NCBI GenBank assembly: GCA_028343845.1
Contig: JAOLZO010000006.1
Coordinates: 1 to 64,000, forward strand
Direction: 5' to 3'
Length of the DNA: 64,000 bases
Source: Verrucomicrobiota bacterium
GTDB taxonomy: Bacteria; Verrucomicrobiota; Verrucomicrobiia; Opitutales; Seribacteraceae
Position 1 is the first letter of the stretch. Each line of letters starts with the position of its first letter. The notes under the pieces were generated by a model. The model was not told where the DNA came from, made no database searches, and was given only the letters and a program-made list of their open reading frames with translations. The position numbers and the translations under genes are program-made. Shown here in pieces: positions 44,355 to 52,941 of the stretch.

Positions 44355-45115
44355 CTATTCTGGCCGGGGAGATTGTCGTGTGGGTACTCGTTTTTATTCG
44401 GACGGGTGCTTTTTTTTTAGGAATCCCGCTTTTCGCGGGTAAAATGGTTCCCAAGAAAATTAGGGTTGCCTTTGCCCTTATGCTTTCCCTTTTGATTAAC
44501 CCTCTGGTCCCTGCGAACCTCGAAATCGCGACTCATTTTGCCGGAGCTATCCTTCTGGCCATGAATGAAGTGTGCATCGGTTTACTTCTTGCCATGACCG
44601 TGAGGATGGTTTTTTTCGCGGTGGAATTGGCCGGGCACCTCATCTCCTATGAAATCGGTTTGATGGCGAGTAACAGTATCAATCCTCTGCTTGGTTCCTC
44701 CAACGCAACCATCACCACTTTGCTCTATTATTTCAGCTTGCTCGTATTCTTTGTAGCCGAAGTGCATTATGACGTGCTCAAGGCCTTTATAATGAGCTTC
44801 GAGATTCTACCGATAGGATCATTCTTCCTGAAGGCCAGTCCAATGGTCGAGTTCGTCCGGGAAGTGGCGCATGTTTTTGTGCTCGGAACACTTATGGCCG
44901 CGCCCTTTATTGCCTTGAACTTTCTTATCAACGTGTCCTTTGCCGTCTTAGGCAAGGCTGTCCCTAAAATGAACGTGTTCATGACAAGTTTCGCGATCAG
45001 GATTCTTTCCGGCCTTATTTTGTTGGTCTCCTCCATTCTATTAATTTCCGCCTACATTCTGGACAGCAGCAGAAGGTCGGTCGAGATCATGCTCGATATC
45101 ATCCAGCCTGGCTGA
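44351..45115 (+). CDS. fliR: Flagellar export-gate protein FliR
   Basis: 254-aa membrane protein, third component of the FliPQR pore. GAFFLGIPLFAGKMVPKKIRVAFALMLSLLI and the central GLLLAMTVRMVFFAVELAGHLISYEIGL are typical. ATG 44351 is chosen because it overlaps the fliQ stop by 4 bp; an upstream frame (44252) would run through fliQ in another frame. Confidence 0.96.
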   Translation: MTILAGEIVVWVLVFIRTGAFFLGIPLFAGKMVPKKIRVAFALMLSLLINPLVPANLEIATHFAGAILLAMNEVCIGLLLAMTVRMVFFAVELAGHLISYEIGLMASNSINPLLGSSNATITTLLYYFSLLVFFVAEVHYDVLKAFIMSFEILPIGSFFLKASPMVEFVREVAHVFVLGTLMAAPFIALNFLINVSFAVLGKAVPKMNVFMTSFAIRILSGLILLVSSILLISAYILDSSRRSVEIMLDIIQPG

Positions 45116-45125
45116 ATGCGTTCTT

Positions 45126-46238
45126 ATGTCAGACGTTGATAAAAGTTCAAAAACCGAGCCACCCACAGAGAAAAAGCTCTCAGAGGCACGAGCCAAGGGG
45201 AATTTTGCAAAAGCGCCTGAGATAAGCATGACTTTTACCCTTCTGGCGGGGTTTACCATCATTTTGTTCTATGCTCCCGGAAAAGCCGAAGACATTGCTT
45301 TTTTTACACAGTCAATCTTTGAAAACCTGGATTCGATAACGGCCACGCAGGAGGGGGTTGCCCATACTTTGACCGAGTCTTACTTTACCTTGGCCATGAT
45401 TGTACTACCCTTGCTCTTGGCCTGCTTCGTCGCCGCGGCCGTAGGGGAGGGGTTGCAAACAGGCTTTCGACTTTCGCCTAAGGCTTTGGAACCTAAATTA
45501 AGCAAGCTGAATCCCATTAGCGGATTCAAAAAGGTATTTGGTCTGAAGGCCTTGAAGACTTTTGGGGTGGACTTCCTGAAGTTTTTAGCGATCGGCAGCG
45601 TGGTTTGGATCACTTTGTTGATTTTTCTGGACGATCCTATTTTTTATGCTCCGATCCCCATTCAGTATTTGCCTCAGTTCATTTACAAGCTCTTCGTGGT
45701 TATGTTTGCCATATTAGTGCTGCTTTTGATTGTCGTCGCGATTATCAACTTCTTGATCAAGAAAAAGGAACATGCTGATGAGATGAAGATGACCAAGGAT
45801 GAGGTGAAGGAAGAGAGGAAAAGCAAGGAGGTCGCGCCCGAGGTGAAGTCAGCCCAAAGAAAGAAAGCCATGGAGTTGCTTGGGGGTCAGGGCGCCACCG
45901 ATGTCGCGACTGCAGACGTCGTGGTTACGAACCCCACTCACTATGCAGTGGCCTTGAGATATGAAAAAGGCATGGATCTTGCTCCTGTAGTCGTTGCGAA
46001 AGGAGAAAATCTCTTGGCAAGAAGAATAAAAATCATAGCAAAAGAGCACGAAGTGCCCATGGTTGAGAACAAACCGGTGGCGCAGGCTTTGTTTGCGTTG
46101 GGCAAGGTTGGCCAACCCATTCCTTATGCCTTATTTCAAGTCGTCGCTGAAATTTTGGCTCTGGTTTACAAAACCCATGCCTATTATTTTCATAGGCTCA
46201 AGGCTCGCCGTCTTTTGGCTAAACCCACTGCTTCCTAG
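45126..46238 (+). CDS. flhB: Flagellar export-switch protein FlhB
   Basis: 370-aa protein. The N-terminus KTEPPTEKKLSEARAKGNFAKAPE and four membrane segments are standard. The autocleavage site N-P-T-H is present in VVTNPTHYAVALRY near residue 275, followed by APVVVAKGENLLARRIK. The cytoplasmic domain ends in an extra tail of about 25 residues. It lies between fliR and flhA. Confidence 0.97.
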   Translation: MSDVDKSSKTEPPTEKKLSEARAKGNFAKAPEISMTFTLLAGFTIILFYAPGKAEDIAFFTQSIFENLDSITATQEGVAHTLTESYFTLAMIVLPLLLACFVAAAVGEGLQTGFRLSPKALEPKLSKLNPISGFKKVFGLKALKTFGVDFLKFLAIGSVVWITLLIFLDDPIFYAPIPIQYLPQFIYKLFVVMFAILVLLLIVVAIINFLIKKKEHADEMKMTKDEVKEERKSKEVAPEVKSAQRKKAMELLGGQGATDVATADVVVTNPTHYAVALRYEKGMDLAPVVVAKGENLLARRIKIIAKEHEVPMVENKPVAQALFALGKVGQPIPYALFQVVAEILALVYKTHAYYFHRLKARRLLAKPTAS

Positions 46239-46244
46239 CATCTT

Positions 46245-48500
46245 ATGAAACAATTTCTGGATAAATTGCGTTCAGCTTTCAGCCGATTCGGCGGAAACTC
46301 CGATCTAGGTTTTGTTTTCGGACTCTTTGGGGCAGTTTTGCTCCTCGTCGTACCTGTGCATAAGGATGTCCTGAGCGTTTTACTGGTTTTCAGTATAGCG
46401 ATTTCATTGCTTATTCTTTTGACCGTCATTTATGTCAAGGAACCACCTGAATTTTCGGTATTTCCTACCATTTTGCTTGCCGTTACCCTCTACAGGTTGG
46501 GGTTGAACGTTGCTTCCACTCGTCTCATTCTTCTCGATGGCGATGCCGGTTCCGTAATCCAGTCTTTTGGTACTTTCGTCGTCGGTGGGAACTATGTGGT
46601 GGGTTCGGTTATTTTTCTTATCCTAGTTATCATTAATTTTGTCGTGATCACCAAGGGTGCGGGGCGAATTGCCGAAGTTACCGCCCGTTTCACTTTGGAT
46701 GCCATGCCAGGCAAGCAAATGTCTATCGATGCCGAAATGAACTCCGGCGTGATCACCGAGGCTCAAGCCCTTGAGAAAAGGGAAAAGATTCAAAAGGATG
46801 CCGATTTCTACGGTTCCATGGATGGTGCCAGCAAGTTTGTCCGCGGGGATGCCATTGCCGGTATCTTTATTACGGTAGTCAATGTCATCGGAGGTATCTT
46901 AATCGGTTATTTTCAGCGCGACCTGACAATGGGTGACGCCCTGCAAACCTATACGATCCTTTCCATCGGGGATGGTTTGGTCTCTCAAATTCCTGCGATC
47001 ATTGTCTCGATCGCTGCAGGTATTCTCGTAACGCGTTCTTCCGAAGAATCCGACTTGGGTGAATTTGTTGGCAAGCAGTTGACCATTTATCCTCGAGCCG
47101 TGGGGATTTCAGGTGCCATGCTTCTTCTGTTCGCCTTCTTTCTCGATGAAACCTTCTGGCCTTTCTTTATTCTTTCAATGGGTTGTTTTGCCGCTGCTTA
47201 TCATTTCAAGAAAAAAGCGGATTCCGAGGCTGCCGTTTTGGAGGAACTCGGTGCGGGAGATCACTCCGCTCTTGCCCACGGGGGCGCTGGTCCTTCTGCT
47301 GGTCAGGCAGGGGGAGGGCAGTCCGGTCTGGTTCCGGGCGGCGAAGAAGGTGCTTCGCAACTTTCGCCTATGGAAAGCGCGATCGAACAAGAGGTTTTCG
47401 GTCTGGAGATGGGGTACGGTCTTTTGGTCTTGGCAGACAAGAAAAAAGGTGGAGATCTCCTTGAGCGAATAACCGGAGCCAGGACAAATTTTGCGAAAGA
47501 AATGGGAATGCTCCTTCCCACAATCGGAGTTCGGGATAATATCGAACTTGAGCCTAATGAGTATCGCTTCCTGTTACGAGGCAAGGAGATCGTGCGCTCC
47601 ACGATTATCCCTGACCGAATGTTGGCTATGAGCATGGGGGGCGGAGATGCCGGTCGGCTCAAAGGGATCCCCACGATTGAGCCGGTTTTCGGCATTCAGG
47701 CTATGTGGGTGCCAGAAGAAGAAAGGCGCAATGCCGAGGTCGAAGGTTGTACGGTGGTTGATCCTTCATCCGTTTTGGTCACGCATCTTTCTGACGTGCT
47801 GAAGAGAAACGCTTACCTTATTTTGGAAAGGGAGGGAGCCCAAAGGCTACTTGACCTAGTCAAGGACAGGAATCCTACTCTCGTGAGCGAATTGTTGCCT
47901 GATTTGGTGAACGTCGGCATTATTCAGAGAACTTTGCAAAATCTGCTTCGGGAGAGAATTCCGATCAAAAACCTGACCCTTATTCTCGAAACGATTGCCG
48001 ACATGGCGGCGCTCACCAAAAACCCCGACGACCTTTCCGAGCAGACCCGAAAGCGTTTGGGTATGTATTTCGTGAAGGAATATGAGGTCGAGGCCAACAA
48101 GTTGCTTGCCATGACGTTCGAACCTAAGCTCGAGCAGACGTTGATAGGGAGGGTTAAACGAAGCCAGTTTGACATTGGAATGGTGATGGACCCTGACTTG
48201 ACCGAAGGGATCATTGCGGAGATCGAGCCCAAGATTCAAGAGATGACGGAAAAAGGACTTACCCCAGTAATCGTGACAACTTCCGAGCTTAGGCTTGCTT
48301 TCCGAAGGTTCATGGAACCTTCCTATCCTCAACTTGTGGTTTTGGCTTACCAAGAACTGCCAAGCGAAACCCAGATCGAACCATTTGGAGCGATTGCTCT
48401 TTCCGGGCAGACCTTACCTGAAGAAATAGTTTCCGCTATGGAAGCTGAAGGCGGCCCGGTTAACCCCAGTTCCCCGGAGGAAGTGCCCGTCGCGGCATGA
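46245..48500 (+). CDS. flhA: Flagellar export-gate protein FlhA
   Basis: 751-aa export-gate component with about eight N-terminal membrane segments. FIPEP-type motif regions KEPPEFSVFPTILLAVTLYRLGLNVASTRLIL, TRFTLDAMPGKQMSIDAEMNSG (as ARFTLDAMPGKQMSID) and DGLVSQIPAIIVSIAAGILVTRSS are diagnostic. A Gly-rich linker (residues about 340-370, GGAGPSAGQAGGGQSG) separates the membrane and cytoplasmic halves and is longer than usual. It starts 6 bp after flhB and ends 7 bp before flhF. Confidence 0.98.
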   Translation: MKQFLDKLRSAFSRFGGNSDLGFVFGLFGAVLLLVVPVHKDVLSVLLVFSIAISLLILLTVIYVKEPPEFSVFPTILLAVTLYRLGLNVASTRLILLDGDAGSVIQSFGTFVVGGNYVVGSVIFLILVIINFVVITKGAGRIAEVTARFTLDAMPGKQMSIDAEMNSGVITEAQALEKREKIQKDADFYGSMDGASKFVRGDAIAGIFITVVNVIGGILIGYFQRDLTMGDALQTYTILSIGDGLVSQIPAIIVSIAAGILVTRSSEESDLGEFVGKQLTIYPRAVGISGAMLLLFAFFLDETFWPFFILSMGCFAAAYHFKKKADSEAAVLEELGAGDHSALAHGGAGPSAGQAGGGQSGLVPGGEEGASQLSPMESAIEQEVFGLEMGYGLLVLADKKKGGDLLERITGARTNFAKEMGMLLPTIGVRDNIELEPNEYRFLLRGKEIVRSTIIPDRMLAMSMGGGDAGRLKGIPTIEPVFGIQAMWVPEEERRNAEVEGCTVVDPSSVLVTHLSDVLKRNAYLILEREGAQRLLDLVKDRNPTLVSELLPDLVNVGIIQRTLQNLLRERIPIKNLTLILETIADMAALTKNPDDLSEQTRKRLGMYFVKEYEVEANKLLAMTFEPKLEQTLIGRVKRSQFDIGMVMDPDLTEGIIAEIEPKIQEMTEKGLTPVIVTTSELRLAFRRFMEPSYPQLVVLAYQELPSETQIEPFGAIALSGQTLPEEIVSAMEAEGGPVNPSSPEEVPVAA

Positions 48501-48507
48501 TTGAAGG

Positions 48508-49662
48508 ATGAGCGCTGTAACTGAAGACAAGGTGGATCGCAAAGAAGGGAAGCGTTTCAAGTTGGTTGTCCGCTCCGCTGAGGAAGCGGTGCGTGTCATT
48601 CGGGAGAAACTTGGCGAAGACGCTAGGGTTTTGTCAGTCAAGCAGGTTGGAGGTGAGGGGCTTAAGCGCTTTATCTCTTCCCCCAAGCTTGAGGTAATTG
48701 CAGAAGTGCCGTCTCCGGATCAGCAAAGAGACGATGCGAATGCCTTGACCAATGCTTCCGTGGAGGAGGCCCCATCCGAAGCCGCGGAAGTGGGGCAGGC
48801 AGAGGCTCCTGCGCCTCCGGTTATCGAGGAGAAGCCGGATGGTGACGCTGCTACCCCTTCTGAGGGTCAGGACGGAGTAGGTTCTGCCGGCGAGACTGCG
48901 CGGATTCTTTCCAAGGCCGGGTTTGATCCTGCCCTGCTATCGGAAATCCAGTCATGGGCTGATTGGAGTAAAATCAACGAGTTGCCCTTGGCGGATGGCT
49001 TGAAGGAGATCACGATCGGTCTTTCGGATAGATTTCGTTCAACTCATTTGGTTCCAACAACCGATAAAATAGCCCTTCTGGGTGCACCTGGTGTCGGGAA
49101 AACGACGACTTTGTGCAAATTTCTTGCTCATGAGGTGTTCATGAACAAGCGAACCCCTCATGTTCTCAAGGTTGAAAACGGTATCCCTAACCCGGATGAC
49201 GCATTGAGGATCTTTTGCGAAGTCGTAGGGGTTACTCTTTTTCGGGAGGCTGGGAATCTGCCCGAAATAGGCGAATCGAGTCCTCTGTACTTGGATTTCC
49301 CCGGGCTTTCGCTCTCACATGTGGACGACTGGGTTGAAACCAAGGAGACCTTGGATCAATTGGACGTTCGTACCCGTGTTTTGGTTCTGAACGGTGCTTA
49401 TGACCGGCAAGTTCTTTTGAAAAACATCAGTTCGGGAAAGCATCTTGGCGCCACTCACGTCGCCTTTACTCATTTTGACGAGTTGTCAAACTCTACGAAG
49501 TTGTGGCCCATCATTTTGCACTCGGGACTTTCTCCCATGTGCATATGCAACGGACAGAACGTGACGGGAGACTTTACGACGAGCGTTCTCAATCAAATGA
49601 TCGCCAGAACTTTCCCTGAAGAGCTTTATTCTCGAGGTTTTGCCTCTTATCGCAGGGCCTAA
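48508..49662 (+). CDS. flhF: Flagellar SRP-type GTPase FlhF, divergent
   Basis: 384-aa protein after flhA. The N-terminal domain (RFKLVVRSAEEAVRVIREKLGEDARVLS) and a Pro/Glu-rich linker are like FlhF, which sets flagellar position and number. The P-loop GAPGVGKTTT is near residue 195, and KFLAHEV follows. The G3 motif DTAGR is not found; the corresponding strand reads LYLDFPGLS. G4 appears as FTHFDELSN (usually TKLDE). GTP hydrolysis may therefore differ. flhG, its usual partner, is absent here. Confidence 0.85.
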   Translation: MSAVTEDKVDRKEGKRFKLVVRSAEEAVRVIREKLGEDARVLSVKQVGGEGLKRFISSPKLEVIAEVPSPDQQRDDANALTNASVEEAPSEAAEVGQAEAPAPPVIEEKPDGDAATPSEGQDGVGSAGETARILSKAGFDPALLSEIQSWADWSKINELPLADGLKEITIGLSDRFRSTHLVPTTDKIALLGAPGVGKTTTLCKFLAHEVFMNKRTPHVLKVENGIPNPDDALRIFCEVVGVTLFREAGNLPEIGESSPLYLDFPGLSLSHVDDWVETKETLDQLDVRTRVLVLNGAYDRQVLLKNISSGKHLGATHVAFTHFDELSNSTKLWPIILHSGLSPMCICNGQNVTGDFTTSVLNQMIARTFPEELYSRGFASYRRA

Positions 49663-49666
49663 GGGT

Positions 49667-50002
49667 ATGAACGATTTTGCGAAATTTTTCTTTTGTCTCT
49701 CCGGATTTGCTGGGTTTGTGATCTTTTTCTGCCTGGCCCTTTTGATCCATCGCGATCCTTCCTTAGCGCTCTTTCATGGCGGGGTGGGCTGCCTTTTGTT
49801 CGCTTTGTCAGGCCGCGCTTTGCTGGGGTTTGTTCTTAATGGCGTTGCAAACCGAGGGAGACCAGTTCCTCCAGCACCGGTTGCTGATGAAAAACCAGTT
49901 GAGGGCGAATCTGATATCCTGATGCAGGAAAAACTTACTGCAGCGCAAATGAGCGAGGCAGTTGCAAATCCCCAAAAGCCGATTGTGGAGGCAAAGGCTT
50001 GA
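49667..50002 (+). CDS. Small membrane protein between flhF and fliA
   Basis: 111-aa protein with two hydrophobic segments (FFFCLSGFAGFVIFFCLALLI; GGVGCLLFALSGRALLGFVL) and an Ala/Glu/Pro-rich tail. I do not recognise it. AAGGG lies just before ATG 49667. It sits 4 bp after flhF and 17 bp before fliA, where other phyla carry flhG, so a flagellar role is possible from context only. Confidence 0.75.
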   Translation: MNDFAKFFFCLSGFAGFVIFFCLALLIHRDPSLALFHGGVGCLLFALSGRALLGFVLNGVANRGRPVPPAPVADEKPVEGESDILMQEKLTAAQMSEAVANPQKPIVEAKA

Positions 50003-50019
50003 ATCAAGGAATTGTCTGA

Positions 50020-50844
50020 ATGAGCGCTCCTTTACCTAATGCATCCCAGGATGAATCCCTTGCTTCATCTCATGATCAAGGGCTCAAGCGAATGAAGCAG
50101 GCGGCCGAGCGATATCGCAAAGCGATGGCGAGCGAAAAAGATCGGGACCGTCTGATCGAAGATTATCTTCCCTTGGTGAAATCGATCGTTTCGCGTATGC
50201 GGCATCATTTCCCGGATACCTATGAAACCGAGGATATGTACGGAATCGGAGCCAAGGCTCTTGTTGTTTCCGTAAATCAATTCAACCCGTCCAAGGGAAA
50301 ATCTTTTGGAAACTATGCCGCATTGAGAATTAGGGGCGCGCTCCTTGACGAACTCAGGCGGATCGATTCTCTTCCCCGTGCGAATCGAGCTAAGGCCAGA
50401 TCTCTTCAGGCGACCATTGCCGAAATGGAAGCCCGCAATAAGCGTCCGCCAGACGAAAAGGACGTCAGGAAGGAACTTTCCCTGTCACCTGCAGAATATG
50501 GAAAACTTTTGAAGGAAACCCAACCGATTACCTTTGTGCCAATCGATTCTTCAGTTGATCGTGGATATTCGGATGGCGAAGGTTTGCCTTTGACGGAAAC
50601 CCTTTCCGACCCAACCGAGGAGACTGCCTTGGACAAGACGGAGAAGCGGGAGAAAGTCATTTTACTCCGTGATAAAATCAAGGGATTGCCCGAACAGCAG
50701 CAGAAAATCTTGCTTCTTTATTACTACGAGGATCTCAAACTTTCTGAAATTGCGAAAATCTTTGGCTTGACCGAAGGGCGAATCAGTCAAATTCTTTCAC
50801 ATTCCATTTTATCTCTGCGAACTCATTTTCAAAATCTAAATTAG
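50020..50844 (+). CDS. fliA: Flagellar sigma factor sigma-28 (FliA/WhiG family)
   Basis: 274-aa sigma-70-family factor. Region 2 has LIEDYLPLVKSIVSRMRHH...EDMYGIGAKALVVSVNQFNPSKGKSFGNYAALRIRGALLDELRRIDSLPR, the FliA pattern. Region 4 has LPEQQQKILLLYYYEDLKLSEIAKIFGLTEGRISQILSHSI. It should drive late genes such as flagellin, not in this window. No flgM anti-sigma gene is visible. Its place inside an operon with probable sigma-54 control fits a cascade. Confidence 0.94.
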   Translation: MSAPLPNASQDESLASSHDQGLKRMKQAAERYRKAMASEKDRDRLIEDYLPLVKSIVSRMRHHFPDTYETEDMYGIGAKALVVSVNQFNPSKGKSFGNYAALRIRGALLDELRRIDSLPRANRAKARSLQATIAEMEARNKRPPDEKDVRKELSLSPAEYGKLLKETQPITFVPIDSSVDRGYSDGEGLPLTETLSDPTEETALDKTEKREKVILLRDKIKGLPEQQQKILLLYYYEDLKLSEIAKIFGLTEGRISQILSHSILSLRTHFQNLN

Positions 50845-50859
50845 AACTAAAATTAAGAC

Positions 50860-51720
50860 ATGCTTCTCGCTATAGGAATATTAATCGTTTTTGGAGCCTG
50901 TGCTGGAGGTTTCGTCATGGCAGAAGGTGATCTGCGGATGCTCTATCACCCCGGGGAAATCGTTATCATCGTCGGTATAGGCCTTGGTATTCTTGTCGTA
51001 TCCAGTCCAAAGAGCGTTCTCTTGGGATTGAAGAGCGACATCACGAAGGCCTTCAAGGGAGGGATTGCAAACCAGGGTAAGTTTATTGATTTGCTGGTCT
51101 TGCTTTACGAATTGTTCATGCTTGGCAGGAGGAAGGGCACCCCGGCCTTGGACGAGCATGTCAGTGATCCCCAGAACAGTACCATCTTTACCAAATACCC
51201 TTCTTTTCTCAACGACAAGGGATTAGTGGAGTTTCTATGTAATTCCCTGAGGCCCATCGTTGACGGTCGATGCAAACCTGCTGAGATAGGCGGGATTCTT
51301 GCCGCCGAATTGCAAAGTCGGGAAGCGGAGGCCGGCCGATCGGTCAAGGCTGTTGCCATGATTGCCGATGCGTTGCCCGGAGTTGGGATCGTGGCCGCGG
51401 TTCTTGGAATCATCAACACCATGTCCGATCTTTCCGATCCTGAAACAGTTGGTGCAAAAGTTGCGGCCGCCTTGAGCGGAACCTTCTTGGGGATTTTCTT
51501 GGCCTACGGAATTGGTGTTCCCGTTACCCAGCTTATCACTCTTAACCAAACTCAGGAATTTCTTTATTATCATATCGTTCAAAGGTCCGTTTCTGGCTTT
51601 GCGACCGGGTTGTCCCCCATCATGGCGGTAGAAATCGGCCGCCGTTCCCTTGACAAGCAAATTCAGCCTTCCGCTGATGAACTTGAAGAAAAGTGCAAGG
51701 ACGCGGCTAAGGGAGCCTGA
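50860..51720 (+). CDS. motA: Flagellar stator protein MotA
   Basis: 286-aa stator subunit with four membrane segments. MAEGDLRMLYHPGEIVIIVGIGLG at the start, the cytoplasmic loop with Lys/Arg residues, and AMIADALPGVGIVAAVLGIINTM and GIFLAYGIGVPVT are typical (MotA Pro residues of the third and fourth helices). The AT-rich leader before ATG 50860 has no Shine-Dalgarno sequence. motB follows 32 bp later. Confidence 0.96.
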   Translation: MLLAIGILIVFGACAGGFVMAEGDLRMLYHPGEIVIIVGIGLGILVVSSPKSVLLGLKSDITKAFKGGIANQGKFIDLLVLLYELFMLGRRKGTPALDEHVSDPQNSTIFTKYPSFLNDKGLVEFLCNSLRPIVDGRCKPAEIGGILAAELQSREAEAGRSVKAVAMIADALPGVGIVAAVLGIINTMSDLSDPETVGAKVAAALSGTFLGIFLAYGIGVPVTQLITLNQTQEFLYYHIVQRSVSGFATGLSPIMAVEIGRRSLDKQIQPSADELEEKCKDAAKGA

Positions 51721-51752
51721 TAACCATCCCTTTCGACGCTTTCCCGATAATC

Positions 51753-52562
51753 ATGGCATTCCGATCCAAGCTTGATTCAGCTAAGAAAAAGTCAACGTTC
51801 CACGCTGGAGCTTGGAAAGTTGCTTATGCTGATTTCGTAACGGGCATGATGTCTCTTTTTCTCGTTCTTTGGATTTTGTCGCAGGATGAGGAGGTTATTA
51901 TTGCCACCACTCGTTTTTTCAGGGATCCATACAAGGCTGGTGTTCCTAAGTCAACGCCCGTTGAGCAGAAAGACGCGAGGCCTGGCAGCATGGTGGATCA
52001 GATCGTAGGCCGTTCAGACACGACTATGCGTAATACGAACGACTCGACCTCCATCGATATCGATGTCTTGCACCGTATTGCTCAGGATTGGTACAAGCGC
52101 TTGAGATTGCACCAGATAGATGATGAAACCATCCAGATCGAGGCCACTACGGACGGGATCAAGGTAACTCTTTTTTATGGGGACGAAAAGCCCTTGTTTG
52201 AGAAATCCTCTGAAAAGCTTACCGACCATGGTAAAAAGGTCATGCAAAAAATGTCCTGGTTGCTCTCCCAGCATGTGTTGGTTTTTCGCGTTGATTCGCA
52301 TTCCAATCATTTGGCTGAGGGGAGGGGAGTTGAGTCTGAAATTAGTGCGTGGGATATGTCCCTTGCCCAAGGGACTGAGGTCACGGACGCTCTTTTCCAT
52401 TATTCCGGTGGGGAGTTGGCTGAGAAACTGGAACGAATTACCGGACATGGATTAACCAAGCCTAACAAGATTCGTTATCCCAATCAGCCTGCCAAGAACC
52501 GTCGTGTGGAGCTTAGTCTGGTTTTGGACATGAGCAAAGAGGACTTGCAGCAGTTTAAGTGA
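51753..52562 (+). CDS. motB: Flagellar stator protein MotB, divergent OmpA domain
   Basis: 269-aa stator subunit. WKVAYADFVTGMMSLFLVLWILSQ near residue 20 holds the conserved ion-channel Asp in the single membrane helix. The C-terminal OmpA-like domain keeps NRRVELSLVL, but the usual GHTD...RA segment reads DSHSNHLAEGRGVESEISAWDMSLAQGTEV, so the peptidoglycan-binding site is altered. Proton or sodium specificity cannot be told. Confidence 0.93.
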   Translation: MAFRSKLDSAKKKSTFHAGAWKVAYADFVTGMMSLFLVLWILSQDEEVIIATTRFFRDPYKAGVPKSTPVEQKDARPGSMVDQIVGRSDTTMRNTNDSTSIDIDVLHRIAQDWYKRLRLHQIDDETIQIEATTDGIKVTLFYGDEKPLFEKSSEKLTDHGKKVMQKMSWLLSQHVLVFRVDSHSNHLAEGRGVESEISAWDMSLAQGTEVTDALFHYSGGELAEKLERITGHGLTKPNKIRYPNQPAKNRRVELSLVLDMSKEDLQQFK

Positions 52563-52568
52563 ATTAGG

Positions 52569-52584
52569 TGGTACGGGAATTGCT
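52569..52584 (+). promoter_or_regulatory. Sigma-54 promoter of the 89-aa gene
   Basis: TGGTAC (52569-52574), 5 bp, TTGCT (52580-52584): one mismatch from TGGCAC-N5-TTGCW. C of GC at -12 gives a start near 52595, 1 nt before ATG 52596. No ribosome-binding site is present, consistent with a leaderless message. Confidence 0.7.
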
Positions 52585-52595
52585 TATTTGTATAT

Positions 52596-52865
52596 ATGGA
52601 AAGTTATCTTACAGGGCGCGGGGATTCTTCAGGAAACGCATTGCCTTCCTCGGATGACGATGAATTTCGTTCCTACTTGGAGGATGCGCCTAAGCAGGTT
52701 ATTTCACCTGCCGAGCAAAATATAAGCGAGGATGAGCAGGTTGAGGTCGTTTACGACGAGGCCAATTGCCCAAAGGTTGAGGTGGTTACGAGCGAGGGGA
52801 AACCCCGTCGAATCGTAATTCATCTCCCTGATGGAAAGTTGCTTGAGATTTCCTGCGAGTATTAA
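52596..52865 (+). CDS. Unknown 89-aa acidic protein with its own sigma-54 promoter
   Basis: Acidic protein without signal peptide or membrane segment. The first 50 residues are Ser/Asp/Glu-rich; the end (PKVEVVTSEGKPRRIVIHLPDGKLLEIS) looks like three beta strands. It lies between motB and flgF, flanked by two sigma-54-like sites. It is not like FlgM. A regulatory or chaperone role is possible but unsupported. Confidence 0.8.
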   Translation: MESYLTGRGDSSGNALPSSDDDEFRSYLEDAPKQVISPAEQNISEDEQVEVVYDEANCPKVEVVTSEGKPRRIVIHLPDGKLLEISCEY

Positions 52866-52915
52866 GGCTTTCTGAACCTCTGAGCCTTTCTGACAGGCTT
52901 ATCCCTTTATTTTTT
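52864..52915 (+). terminator. Possible terminator with competing hairpins between the 89-aa gene and flgF
   Basis: AGCCT (52883-52887) pairs with AGGCT (52895-52899) over a 7-nt loop, followed by a T-rich run ending TTTATTTTTT. AAGGCT (52864-52869), at the stop of the 89-aa gene, can instead pair with AGCCTT (52883-52888), so the two hairpins exclude each other. Stems are short, so this is weak evidence for a terminator or attenuator. Confidence 0.4.
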
Positions 52916-52930
52916 GGCGCGTATTTTGCT
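52915..52930 (+). promoter_or_regulatory. Sigma-54 promoter of flgF
   Basis: TGGCGC (52915-52920), 5 bp, TTGCT (52926-52930): one mismatch from the consensus, exact spacing. C of GC at -12 gives a start near 52941, 1 nt before GTG 52942. No Shine-Dalgarno sequence is present. Confidence 0.7.
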
Positions 52931-52941
52931 TTCACGAACGC

